From contig NC_088321.1 of NCBI RefSeq assembly GCF_910592395.1, positions 9,422,001-9,486,000 on the forward strand: DNA of 64,000 nucleotides. Reading direction: 5' to 3'. The notes beneath the pieces are model-generated. The model worked only from the letters and a program-made list of their open reading frames with translations. It ran no database searches and was not told the DNA's origin. The translations under genes were made by a program, and so were the position numbers. This DNA is from Lineus longissimus. Lineage: Eukaryota; Nemertea; Pilidiophora; Heteronemertea; Lineidae. Shown piece by piece: positions 9,835 through 19,497 of the stretch (its first letter is position 1; each line of letters opens with the position of its first letter).

Positions 9835-11179
9835 CTAATCCAGTTCATGTTCAGGGTCAAGGAATGCCATTACATCCTCCTGATCATCATTGCCATCGGC
9901 AGGTAATTGGAGCGGTCCGTCGTCAATGTTGTCTGGACGAAAAGCCGTCTCAAAGCCATTGACGACGACCTGGACCTCCACTGCTTCCCATGCCCGACTG
10001 ACAATGTTGATTACATTAACTAAGGAAATCTGGTCACAGGCACCCTGTTCATTAGTGTTTCTACTTTTCCAGTCCTTCCATTCTTTCCTGGCATGTTTCT
10101 TAAACGATGCCATAACAGACACATCTAAAGGCTGTGCAATTGAGGTACACCCCGCAGGTACCAAATCTATGATTCCCCCCCAGTTCCATCACTGCGTTCC
10201 CAAAGACCTCTGTTAGATGAACTCTGTATCGGTCCACGATAATAAAGAACTGATCGCAGTTTTCTCCCTGCACATGCGGCTCAAGAACAGTATCTGTCCA
10301 GTGTTCAATGGTGTCTTGCCTCATCCAGCCAGTATCAGAAGTGGTAACTTTCACATTATGTGGCAGTTCTTGCTGAGCAACTTGCTCCATCTGCCTCACA
10401 AATCCACGACGAGGAAATGTTATGTGAGCTGGAAGTTTTACTCCTGTAGCAGCAATGCACAATGTAACGGTGCAACCTAACTTGGCATTTGCACGAGATG
10501 TCCGGATATCGACCGATTGCGCCCCTGTGGTTTCACATGTATACACAGGACGACAATCCAATAGCAAGAAAGTTTCATCCATGTTGAAAAAGAATCCCAT
10601 TGGTATCTGAAACTGTTCAACTACCCCAGCGACATCATTTCTGAATTGCGCGACTCTAGCTGCGGCGTCTGCAGGGATCGTAGTAGTGTTTTTATTAGTC
10701 TTCCGAAAAGAAATCTTCTTTCTCTTCATGAAATCGGTCACCCAACCTGCTGAGGCGTGGAATTCATGCCGAATCGGTCTAGAACGGACAATTTCATTCC
10801 GTCTGTCTTCTGCCAAGTTGTCCCACCACGTTTGGAAAAGATCAAGTGCTTTTACTTGGAGGTCCGAGACAGACACAACCAGACGCTTTCGCCTTTCACC
10901 TACGAACCACTCATGGAGATTAGTTTCTACTTCAGGCCATGTTCCGACATGATTTTCTCGTATTTTACGAATTTTACCATTTTTCTCGAACAGTACGGCA
11001 TCTAGCTCCTCTCGGTCCCATTTCCGAAAGGTGGAGGGCGGAATTCTGTGATGATTTGCAAATTCATCACTACTGGCGACTGTCCCGTTCGCCAAGGCCT
11101 CTTCACAATCGGTTAGATACCGAATTTTTTCACTGATACCGTAGCTACGTCGACGCTTTCTTAGCGGTGGTACATCCAT
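9835..11179 (-). CDS. pogo/Tigger-like transposase, one frameshift
   Basis: Start is the ATG at 11179 (MDVPPLRKRRR), not an upstream in-frame ATG at 11344 that lies near the element end. Order: N-terminal helix-turn-helix (about residues 10-60), a CENP-B-like second DNA-binding region (about 75-150), then the DDE_1 catalytic domain: first Asp in FFNMDETFLLLD, second in IIVDRYRVHLT, third in the TSIAQPLDVSVM block. The reading frame shifts at a run of seven G on the minus strand (complement at about 10174-10180), so the last 109 residues are read in another frame from about 10164. With one G fewer the frame would be continuous. The catalytic triad is present. The C-terminus is acidic (DDQEDVMAFLDPEHELD). 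Confidence 0.85.
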
Positions 11180-11448
11180 GACAGCACATGTAGGCCTACA
11201 GCAAGCCAGAGTGTACAGGCCAAAAATGACATGACAGTAACGGCTTATGAAGATGACCCAGTAAACGTCAGCTAGGCCTATAAACCTCATCAATTTCATA
11301 ATGCAATAGTATTGTGAAGAATTCGGAAGACTCGCCCATGACAATTGGCCTACAATTCCAGGTTACCACTCTGATCTGCATGACAGGGTTGATCGGACAC
11401 ATTGATTTTGGTCCTAGGAGTCGCGTGGCCCCTCTACACAAAAGAAAA

Positions 11449-11528
11449 GTAACGCCTATTCAGTACCGCGTGGAGTGGGTGGGTTTACTGGGGTTGTATT
11501 GTCTGTCCTTACAAGATCGAGTCTAGAG
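11449..11528. repeat. pogo-like right terminal inverted repeat
   Basis: Reverse complement of the left end; followed by the TA target copy at 11529-11530. Confidence 0.85.
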
Positions 11529-11770
11529 TATTGTCTAGGCCCTACCTGAGCGTCATACATGTATGTAATCTGTCATCTGTAATTATTAATGTATCGCAAG
11601 CATGTTACTTTCATTGATTTTCATGTATGTACATGTATAACTGGTTCCTATGTCAGATATTCTGTATTTCAGAACAAATCCACAAATCCACACGTATTTG
11701 AAAGTAAACGTTGTTAGAAGATGTACACTACATTGACCGGACTTGATTTCGTCCTGGCCTCATGCAAACC

Positions 11771-12640
11771 AATGGTGCTTCCACCTTCATGTCAACAGGT
11801 TCACAGTGTAATTGCTTCTTTTATCAAACTTGCATTGTTTACATATGTCTTATTCAAGTGAACCGTACCCCCAATCCAGCAAAGGACAATACTTCCAGAT
11901 AACAGTGTGGTAAAACATACATCACATGCTACAATATAAGATGTTATATGATTGGCTCACGAAGGGAAAGGAGGCGGCGCCTGCAAGCACGTGGCTCGGG
12001 AAAAACATATTTATGATACAATAAATTAATCAAAATTAATCAAAGAATGATCTTTTATAAACATTGGAAGGAAGTAGGGATAAATTATATTTCAGATTTA
12101 CTAAGACCAGACAAAACAGTGATACCTTTTGAATCACTGGGACTAAAAGCAACCGAATGGTTCAAATGGAGAGGGTTGATGGATGTTATTATAAATAAGA
12201 TTTGGGGTTATAATTTTAACACTGATAACAATGATGTAAGATCTACGCAGAAACCGTAGAAGTCTAAGAGACAATCATGCCCAATGGTATAAATCAGCCA
12301 CAAGTGACTGATGCATACCTGTAATCAGCTACAGGTGACCGATAGCGACATTAGGAGATCAACCGGACAGGTGAAACCAGTAGATCGCTGGGATTTATAA
12401 ACTGTGATGGCATCTTCAAGCCTTAGACGCTATATTTCCATCAACCAAATTTCAGGTTGCGCAGCGTTATGTAACCTCTATGACGCATGTTCAGGTTCTG
12501 TCCTAAATTTAGTATTTCTGGTTTAAACTAAAAGTATGGACTTTCATGTATCATGTTCAGGTGTCTAAGATAAGTCAGACTTTTCTTTTCAACGTGTTTC
12601 AAGCCACATCAAAGTGCATGAATGTTCAGTTCCAAGTTCA
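11771..12640 (+). repeat. R satellite unit 1 (942-bp tandem family), 3' end cut by the Ngaro element
   Basis: This is the first unit of a tandem repeat that recurs at 20731, 21111, 31059, 32001 and 56753. It holds a short frame (12047-12259: FYKHWKEVGINYISDLL) that resembles the C-terminal tail of L1/Tx1-type LINE ORF2. It also holds hairpins (ACCTGTA / TACAGGT; ACTGGT-GAA-ACCAGT). The frame is not a gene; it is repeat sequence. The unit stops at CAAGTTCA where the YR element starts. Confidence 0.85.
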
Positions 12641-12753
12641 GCCAATAAAATTTTTCGTCCTGGCGCATGACCTGAGAGAGCCAATCAGCGTGCTTGTTGC
12701 CCCACATTTTTTGAACCACATTTCTAGGGGTCATTCCAATTTATTATTTCTTG
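12641..12753 (+). repeat. Split direct repeat A1
   Basis: 113 bp (from GCCAATAAAATTT to TTATTATTTCTTG) repeated with few changes at 20076-20188 (A2). Confidence 0.85.
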
Positions 12754-12815
12754 TATTTTTGTAGTTAAATCTGTTCATTACGTTTTCTCTTTTAAGTAGA
12801 AAGCAAACAGGTAGT

Positions 12816-13534
12816 ATGACCCTTTCAGTACATGTTATTGGCAGTAGTTTCGTCAAGAAACTTGATCATTTCGTTTATGAGCGTGGGCTTAGCGGCCTTT
12901 TCGTGGATGCTGCACAGCAAAACCTTGGCCTGGATTTTGGTTTTGCCTCAGTAAATATTCACGGCATTGGTGGGCTGCTCGCTTCATCTCTGCGTGCTAG
13001 ATACGAACATCGTATCGGGCTGCAAAACCCCGACATTGTGGTATGCCATGTAGGGGGCAACGACCTGGCCCGCAGAGACAGCCTGTCGGTGGCCTCAGAT
13101 ATTTATGATTTCGGAGTGCTCCTCACGCATAAATATAACGTAGGTCTTTTTATAGCCTGCAGTGCTCTTAATAGGTTCAGCATTAGGGATGACGGTATGC
13201 TCATATTTGGCATACTGCAACAGGATTTCGAAGCTAAGGCCATAGATCTTAACCTTCGAATGGGTCATTTTTCCGATGGTCAGCAGTTACACTTCTGGAA
13301 TCTTCGATCCCTGCACGGTGTATGCCCGGACCTGCCTCTATTGACTCCAAAGCTGGGGTCCACCTTAATCCCAGCGGAATGAAGAAATACTTCAGGGAGA
13401 TCAGAGAATTATCGTCCATTACGCTAATAACCTCCATCAACAACGCCGTTGGAGTCATAACTATTAACCAGTATTTAATTTGTTTTCAATTATATTCGAC
13501 TTCCATGGGGCAGTCATTTATACATTCACAATGA
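12816..13534 (+). CDS. SGNH/GDSL-like hydrolase ORF of the Ngaro element, frameshifted
   Basis: Starts at ATG 12816. Block I is VHVIGSSFVKKL (Ser nucleophile), block III is VVCHVGGNDLARRD (Gly/Asn oxyanion residues), and block V is DSKAGVHLNPSGMKKY (Asp and His). Block V lies in the +1 frame relative to the start: the original frame stops at 13382, while the second frame, entered around 13330-13350, continues to 13534. The SGNH fold is normally an esterase or lipase; its role in retrotransposons is not settled. The predicted protein is cytoplasmic, with no signal peptide. The downstream boundary is uncertain because the last 30 codons may be read-through. Confidence 0.8.
13498..13515 (+). other. 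Hairpin with TTCCATGGGGCA loop after the hydrolase
   Basis: GAC - TTCCATGGGGCA - GTC. The loop is one base different from the loop repeated four times after the YR gene (19131-19362); the stem is only 3 bp. It probably belongs to the same structural family. Confidence 0.5.
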
Positions 13535-13593
13535 ATACCTCCAAAAAAGGCTTGGCCCGTTCTTTACTTTTTAATTCTTGGGCCTCTTTTTCG

Positions 13594-13609
13594 CCTATAT
13601 GCTTATAGG
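13594..13609 (+). other. TGCT-loop hairpin, isolated copy
   Basis: CCTATA - TGCT - TATAGG, followed at 13612-13631 by a second hairpin GAGCTG - TTTTGCTT - CAGCTC. Both types recur as a cluster at 15092-15382; the intervening DNA is an inserted transposon, so the clusters were once adjacent. Confidence 0.75.
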
Positions 13610-13636
13610 TTGAGCTGTTTTGCTTCAGCTCTTTAA

Positions 13637-15034
13637 AGGCCATATATCAAGGTTTTTTGCCATTTTCTGCTGTAAGACGATTTCAAAAGTGTACCTAACA
13701 CTTTATACAATACAGAAAACCAAATGCAATTAGCTCCATCCATTTTGAAGATATAGCCAATTATGTGTTTGACAACTTGATTACCTAATCAGGCTAGCAA
13801 CTGGCTTGTTAGAGCCAGGCGGCGGGTTCAGCAAAAGTTGTGATGTAGATCAGGTCATCTGTACATGTCATGCAATCATAAAAGCAGGAGGGCCTTAATT
13901 AATTATGCACACCTGGAAGTAATGTGTTTCATTCACTATGGTGTATTGTGTGGCTCCGAATTGTGTCAAGGATAGCACAAAGAACAATCGAATGATGGAT
14001 GGGACCCATTTTCATGAATTTCCAAAGCCAGTTGAACGAGAGAGGAGGAAGCTGTGGATTCGGAAGTGCAAACGTTTGGAGTGTTGGAAGCCTGGGCCTT
14101 CGGCCAAACTTTGCAGTGATCACTTTATCGATACGGATTATCACATGAAGCCGGATATCTGCATCCAACTGAATATTAAATGCCACTTTGTTAAAAACAG
14201 CTGTTCCAACCATGTCAATTGCATTTAATGCCCGAGGCTGCTGAGGTCGGTTGTTATACATAATATGTAGGCCCTATTGGGGCCTGTGATACCGCATAGT
14301 GTCTTCTTGTGTTCCAGCCATAGCAAGGTGACAGCGACACAGGTCAGTGTCAGTGACAGCCACTGTCAATGACAGATTATTGTCATCTGACATCTAGGCC
14401 TATCTAACGTTGCACGGCATTATATCGTCACGTCAAGATGATTGTGCATAATACCGTCACTTTTCAATAGTAGTTCAGCGTCATGACATAACTGGCGATA
14501 CAACACTGACGAGGCGAAACAATATTCATATATTGTGCAACATTAGTCTGTTCAAAAATCATACATGTTATGCATCTGCAACCATCTATCAATGTCTTCT
14601 TTGCTATATCGGCAGGTCTGCCATGCAAATTGATTAACCACAAATTCTAATCACTTTCGTCCAAATGATCACTCTCATTATGATCTAGTGATATTAATGG
14701 CTCGAACATGTACGGCTCAACGTTTAAATATCCTTCTGTATCGACCAAAACATCCTCAAATTCACTGCTCTTACTCTCTGAACTGTATGCGGAAGCCATC
14801 TTGCTTTGTTCTGACTGACCTGATCTACGTCATCAAAAAATCCCTAGCGGCCACATGTGGAACTAATCTAAAGTTGTGTGTGGTGGGAAATTCAAATAAT
14901 TTAAAATTGAAAATTGAAATAACTAAATAATGACTTTATTATTAGAATTTTTTTAATGTCTGGGATCTTGTTTTTTTAACCCTCAACATATTTCATGAGT
15001 ATCAAGCATGTTTTCAAACCTTGATATATGGCCT
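13637..15034 (+). mobile_element. TTAA-flanked THAP element, Kolobok-like, probably non-autonomous
   Basis: 1398 bp bounded by AGGCCATATATCAAGG and its reverse complement, with TTAA directly outside both ends (13633-13636 and 15035-15038). TTAA targets are used by piggyBac and Kolobok; a THAP domain inside favours Kolobok. Removing it rejoins the Ngaro leader. Apart from the THAP ORF no transposase domain is visible. Confidence 0.8.
13938..14228 (+). CDS. THAP-domain protein, 96 residues
   Basis: The N-terminal 80 residues fit the C2CH THAP zinc finger: VYCVAPNCVKD (two Cys), FHEFPKP, an invariant Trp in RRKLWIRKCKR, and LCSDHF with the final Cys and His. THAP domains bind DNA and occur in P-element and Kolobok transposases. 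The usual AVPTAL-like tail is not visible and no catalytic domain follows; the frame simply stops. It may be a truncated transposase or a stand-alone binding protein. The frame is intact. Confidence 0.8.
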   Translation: MVYCVAPNCVKDSTKNNRMMDGTHFHEFPKPVERERRKLWIRKCKRLECWKPGPSAKLCSDHFIDTDYHMKPDICIQLNIKCHFVKNSCSNHVNCI

Positions 15035-15091
15035 TTAAGCCTTTATTATAGCAGGCATCAAAAATATTTACTATTATTTGGGTCACCTTAT

Positions 15092-15382
15092 AACCTATAT
15101 GCTTATAGGTTGAGCTGGCTTTACTTAGCCTGTATAGCTCCTCGCTTTACCTCCTATATGCTTATAGGGTTCTGGCCTACTTCCTCTATGTTTATAGCTC
15201 TGAGCTGGCCTTTATTTGGCCTTATAGCTCTTCGTGTCAAACCCTATATGCTTATAGGTTTCTGGCCAACACCCTATATGCTTATAGGTTTGAGCTGGCT
15301 AAAAAATTTTGCCCGTACAGCTCGCTTATTCACATAAGCTTTTTTCTGACCTGTTTCTTTATAACCCAGTATGCTTACTGGG
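15092..15382 (+). other. Cluster of alternating hairpins in the Ngaro leader
   Basis: Type 1 hairpins with a TGCT loop: 15092-15111, 15153-15168, 15243-15258 and 15273-15288 (all CCTATA-TGCT-TATAGG), a degenerate copy with a TGTT loop at 15184-15197, and 15365-15382 with a changed but still perfect stem (CCCAGTA-TGCT-TACTGGG). Type 2 hairpins alternate with them: GAGCT-GGCY, loop, RGCC, a 4-5 nt bulge, AGCTC at 15112-15140, 15202-15230 and 15292-15323. The cluster sits just upstream of the gag start. Its constant loop and compensating stem changes argue for selection on RNA structure. Confidence 0.8.
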
Positions 15383-15453
15383 CGGGTCAGCAGGTTACAT
15401 ATATATATAGCATGCACACATATTCAATTTTGTGTTTTCCCCTTTAGCTAACC

Positions 15454-16702
15454 ATGTCGGGTCGGACCTCAAGAGCCCGCACCAGGAGTGCCTACACTGG
15501 ACCGAAGCCAGGACCCCGTGCTCGCAGTCGCCTCGCAAACTCAGTCGCCCGATCGCCATTGGAGGCTCCAACAACTCCTGCAAAGTCGTCATCTCGGGTC
15601 GCTCTTTCACCTAAACGTCGCCGCCGTGTGGTGCTCCAAGTTTCGCCAGACTGCGGTCCTGACCCCGTCCTTCGGGTCAGCCCTAAAACCAACTCTCAGT
15701 GTCTGGCATCTAGCCTTTCAGCGGGTTATGACTTTACTCCGCACATCCAGCTGCAGAGGCCGCCCACAGCGGCCCCTCAACTAGACACTAAGCAAATAGT
15801 TTCTGCCTTGTCCCTGGACATTAGGACCAATTTGATGCCGGAAATCGTTGCCTCGGTCAAGGAACAAGTGTTAGGGGCTTTGCGCATTCAAAACTCGGAT
15901 GCTGACATTCAGAGAAACAATCCTAGCAGTCAGCATGGTACAACCGCAAATCAAGTCCAGACCATCGGGCTAGGTATGCTTCCGCTGCATGAGAGGGTGT
16001 CTGTTATGCAAGGCGATAGCAACAACACGCCTTGGAACATTTTTCATTCCAAAGGGATTCCGATTGATTTGCATGTCTCAGACGATGTGCGGGCAAAAAT
16101 TGTTGCCCACAAATACATTGACTTGGACACTTTGTTGCCCAAGCCGGTGCACAGCATTTAATGTTTTCATTTCAGTGTATGCCAAGGCTCACCCAAGGTC
16201 GACTTCTGATCTTGTACAGTATGTCGAAATCGTGCACAGCTTGTCAGCCGAGGGTGGCGATTGGTATTTTTACGATGAAAATTTTCGTTATGCCAAAGCT
16301 CAGAACCCTGCCTCTTATCCCTGGCATTCAATCAATTGGGAGCCGCACATGACAGCTAAACACCGGGGCCGCCCACAATTCTCAGGGCCCCTTGGGCTTT
16401 CTGTTGATGGTAGTTCTAGGAAAGGCAACTCCTCTTTCAACAAGCAGCAGCAGGTGCGGCCCTTTCATAAAAGCGGGTACCCAGTGGCCTTCCCACAGGG
16501 TACCTGCTATCGCTTCCACAAAGGTTTGGTATGCAACTCACAGGAGTGTAAATTTTCACACTCGTGCTTTAAATGCAATGGGGGCGCCCGTCCAGCCTCC
16601 TCCTGTCAAAAACAGTCGTCAGCGTCACTCTCTTCAAGCTCCCACAGCTCCCCCTTCCCCCGTCCTCACTTCCAAACCTGCCCACACCAATCAATCCGGT
16701 AG
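15454..16702 (+). CDS. Ngaro gag-like protein, frameshifted
   Basis: ATG 15454 follows ACC. The N-terminus is basic and Ser/Pro-rich (MSGRTSRARTRS). The first frame stops at 16161. Homologous sequence continues in another frame from about 16150 to 16702 (DLVQYVEIVHSL, GDWYFYDENFRYAKAQ, then a Cys/His region CYRFHKGLVCNSQECKFSHSCFKC). The Cys/His pattern is like gag zinc-binding tails of YR retrotransposons. Gag would package the element RNA in the cytoplasm. One frameshift splits it. Confidence 0.75.
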
Positions 16703-18110
16703 CTCTAGGTGAGTTTCTTGCAGGTTACTGTCCCAAAAAGACAGAATTTCTCATTAATGGTTTTCAAGAAGGTTTCGAAGGTGACCTGGTTGATTTTTTG
16801 TCTCCGAACCTCAAGACGGCCAAGGACATGCCTGATTTTGTCGACAGGAAGATAGCCAAGGAATTATCCAAAGGGCGTCTGGCTGGCCCTTTTGATCAAC
16901 CTCCTTTTCCCGTGTTCAGAACTTCGCCTATTGGTCTCTTTCCCCAAAAAAAACCCCAGGTGAATTCAGGCTCATTCATCACCTTTCATATCCCAAGGGT
17001 TCTTCAGTCAACGATGACATTCCTTTTGAGAAATGCACGGTTAAATATGCTACCATCGACACGGTAATCCAACTTATCAGACATCGAATCGGCCTTCAGG
17101 CTTCTCCCCGTTAGACCTAAGGACTATCCTCTCCTGGGTTTCACTTGGAACGGCTCGTTCTGTCACGATAAATGTCTCCCAATGGGATGTTCTTCTGCCT
17201 GTTCTCTTTTCGAACAATTCAGTACCAGTCTGGAGTGGGTGGCTAAGGTCAAGTTGGATATCCTGTTTGTCACTCACGTCTTAGATGATTTCCTATTCAT
17301 CACCAGGTCGCTTCCGAAAGGTTTTGCTGCTCTACAACAATTTTCCAGCATGTGCAAATAAGTAGGCGTACCGTTGGTTCAGGAGAAAACGGTCGGTCCC
17401 CTTACGGAGCTGGCTTTTGTGGGCATTGAGCTTGACACGTGCGCTTTCGAAGCCAGGCTGCCTCCTGACAAGACAACTAAATGTCAGCTGCTCCTGAATC
17501 AATTCCTAGGCATGAAGAAGGCTACCCTTCGGGAAATGCAATCTCTCATTGGTTTGCTCAACTCTGCTGTTTGTGTAGTGTCCCCAGGTCAACCCTTCCT
17601 TCATCGTCTCATTAACCTCACAATCGGCTTGAAGCATCACAGCCATAGGCGGCGTATCACTAGAAAAGTCAAACAGGATCTTCAGATGTGGCTTCAATTT
17701 ATATCTGAATTCGATGGCCGCGGTTTCTTCCTAAGTGACAGGTTTCACTCATCCGAAACTCTCCCCCTGTACACGGACAGTTCTACTTCGATAGGTTTTG
17801 GTCTCGTATTTGGTACCATTGGGCCTATGGGCCTATGGGGTATGGGAGGACAAATTTTGCTCCTACAATATCGCTATTTGGAATTTTACCCCATTATCCT
17901 TGCTCTCTACTTGTTTGCAAAGGAGTTGGCAAACAAGGTCATTGTTTTTCACACAGACAACGAGGCTTTAGTACATGTCATCAACAGTCAATCGGCCAAA
18001 GAACCATTGATCTTATCCATTCTCCGCAGGCTTGTCCTCGTTTGTCTTCGCCACAACATCCTGTCCAAGTCCGAACATATTTCTGGTGTAAACAATATTT
18101 GATGTGATTC
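16692..18110 (+). CDS. Ngaro reverse transcriptase/RNase H, broken
   Basis: Read over three frames: an N-terminal part to about 16960 (GRLAGPFDQPPFPVFRTSPIG), a palm segment around 16960-17360 with DIESAFRLLPV and the catalytic LDDFLFI at about 17281-17301, a stop TAA at 17359-17361, then RNase H from 17374 (FVGIELDTCAFEARL, LPLYTDSSTSIGFG, FHTDNEALVHVIN, HISGVNNI). The family makes cDNA from element RNA and removes the RNA strand. Order RT-RNase H directly before YR is as in Ngaro/DIRS elements. At least two frameshifts and one stop make it inactive. Confidence 0.8.
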
Positions 18111-19111
18111 TCTTTCTCGTCTGCAGATTCCCCTTTTTCTGCGTGCCTCCAGGGACTATGGGATGGACGCCAATCCCACGACGATCGAGCCTTATCTGCA
18201 TCACTTCAACTTTTTTCGTCAGTGAAGGACCTGCTGGCTTCGAATCACATAAGGCTTATCTACGATCTTTCAACACTTATGTAGCCTTTCTTACCTATTG
18301 CTTAGACCAATCTAACATCACATGCTCACCTATTCTGTTGCTATTATTCATCGCTCACTTAAGGGACAAGGGCCTCAAGGCTCCCACAATTGCCACTTAT
18401 GTATCGGGCTTGCGTTATGTTTGTAAAATGCGTGGCTGGGAGGACCCTGGAGATAACTTCATGGTATCTACTGCCCTTGCCGGGTTAGCCAAGTCAAACA
18501 AATCTCTGGATGTCCGCCTCCCCATAACTATTCCCATCCTTTCCAAACTCCTTCTCATGGCTACGAGTGTCCTGGGAGACCAATACGCTAGATCATTACT
18601 CAGGGCCATGTTTTCTCTGGCATTCTTCGCCTTCCTACGCATCGGCGAGATAACTTCCCGCTCATCAAAAATCACAACTCCTTTGGTTCGTTCAGATCTT
18701 CAGATTGACTTGAGCTCGCCCGCTTCTGGCATGTCACTCACATTCAAGGAGTATAAACATAGTAAAGGCAGCAGGCCAGTGGTAATCCAAGTATCAAGCC
18801 AGGCGGACAAAATCATCTGTTCAGTCTTGAATATGATCAGGTACTTATCACTGCGTCCGGCTTCCCAGGGCTCTTTATTCATTCAGGCTGATGGCACATC
18901 GGTTACCCGGTCTTATTTTTATTTTTACTTGCGTAGCCTCCTCCAGGCATGTTCCCTGGATTCTTCCCTATACCAGGGTCACTCATTTCGCATCGGTGCT
19001 GCCTCTTGGGCTGCTCAGGCTGGCTTTTCGGACCTGCACATCCGCCAGTTGGGCAGATGGAAATCTGATGCTTTCCACAAGTATATTCGTAACACATCCA
19101 TTCGGGTCTAA
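18104..19111 (+). CDS. Ngaro tyrosine recombinase
   Basis: The YR domain proper begins at about residue 40 (GPAGFESHKAYLRSFNTYV), after a frame change from the RNase H tail. The N-terminal SAM-like domain is followed by the catalytic domain: Arg in LRIGEITSR, His-x-x-Arg in QGHSFRIGAASWAAQAG, a Trp/His position in LGRWKSDAFHKY, with Tyr in HKYIR near the end. All tetrad residues are present and the frame is open to the stop at 19111. YRs integrate circular cDNA without target duplication, which fits the lack of one here. The first about 38 codons are probably out of frame. Confidence 0.85.
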   Translation: MILFLVCRFPFFCVPPGTMGWTPIPRRSSLICITSTFFVSEGPAGFESHKAYLRSFNTYVAFLTYCLDQSNITCSPILLLLFIAHLRDKGLKAPTIATYVSGLRYVCKMRGWEDPGDNFMVSTALAGLAKSNKSLDVRLPITIPILSKLLLMATSVLGDQYARSLLRAMFSLAFFAFLRIGEITSRSSKITTPLVRSDLQIDLSSPASGMSLTFKEYKHSKGSRPVVIQVSSQADKIICSVLNMIRYLSLRPASQGSLFIQADGTSVTRSYFYFYLRSLLQACSLDSSLYQGHSFRIGAASWAAQAGFSDLHIRQLGRWKSDAFHKYIRNTSIRV

Positions 19112-19130
19112 ATTTTATACTTGCACTACT

Positions 19131-19362
19131 TTGCGAGCTTCCATGGGGCGGCTCGCAATTAGTATCCTCAGTTTAGGTGGAGTCATTTACTTCCTTTAGT
19201 CTATGGTTTAGGGGCTTCCATGGGGCGGCCCCTACGCTTCTTGTCTTTTTCAAACCGTGCACCTTACATCCTCATGCTTCCATGGGGCGGCAACGAGTAA
19301 TTGAATATCAACCAACATGTTCGCTTATGCGTTCTGTTTTCCATGGGGCGGGCAGAACGCAT
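19131..19362 (+). other. Array of four hairpins with a constant 12-nt loop
   Basis: Starting 19 bp after the YR stop. (1) 19131-19158: TTGCGAGC / GCTCGCAA. (2) 19209-19234: TAGGGGC / GCCCCTA. (3) 19271-19297: CTC-A-TGC / GCA-AC-GAG with an internal loop. (4) 19327-19362: ATGCGTTCTGTT / GGCAGAACGCAT, closed by two G-T (G-U in RNA) pairs. All four enclose exactly TTCCATGGGGCG. Stems share no sequence, yet each pairs, so the structure rather than the stem sequence is kept. A fifth, weaker copy is at 13498-13515. Confidence 0.85.
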
Positions 19363-19497
19363 TGCTCTTTCTCCATGTCATTTCAATGCCAATGTACATC
19401 TATCACCTGTAAATTACTACTCGTACGGACACTGAGTGACTCAAATATTTCTATTCTTTCTCCTTGGGTGGGGTCCGCCTCCGTTCCTCCGGCGTGT

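Larger units (their letters stand above)
9415..11528 (-). mobile_element. pogo/Tigger-like DNA transposon, nearly complete
   Basis: The element is 2114 bp with inverted ends of about 80-91 bp, starting CTCTAGACTCGATCTTG on the left and mirrored on the right, flanked by TA on both sides (9413-9414 and 11529-11530). The left end contains an 11-bp net extra caused by a local duplication of ACAGACAATAC. The single transposase gene is on the minus strand. TA target and CENP-B/DDE_1-type transposase place it in Tc1/mariner-pogo. Confidence 0.85.

Noticed and set aside
12047-12259. Repeated small gene (70 residues, also at 21444, 31324, 51857)
   Set aside because: It is part of the 942-bp satellite unit and resembles only a LINE tail; no start context or full domain.
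12816-13534. Bacterial horizontal transfer of a hydrolase gene
   Set aside because: It lies inside an Ngaro element, which is known to carry such ORFs, and base composition does not stand out.
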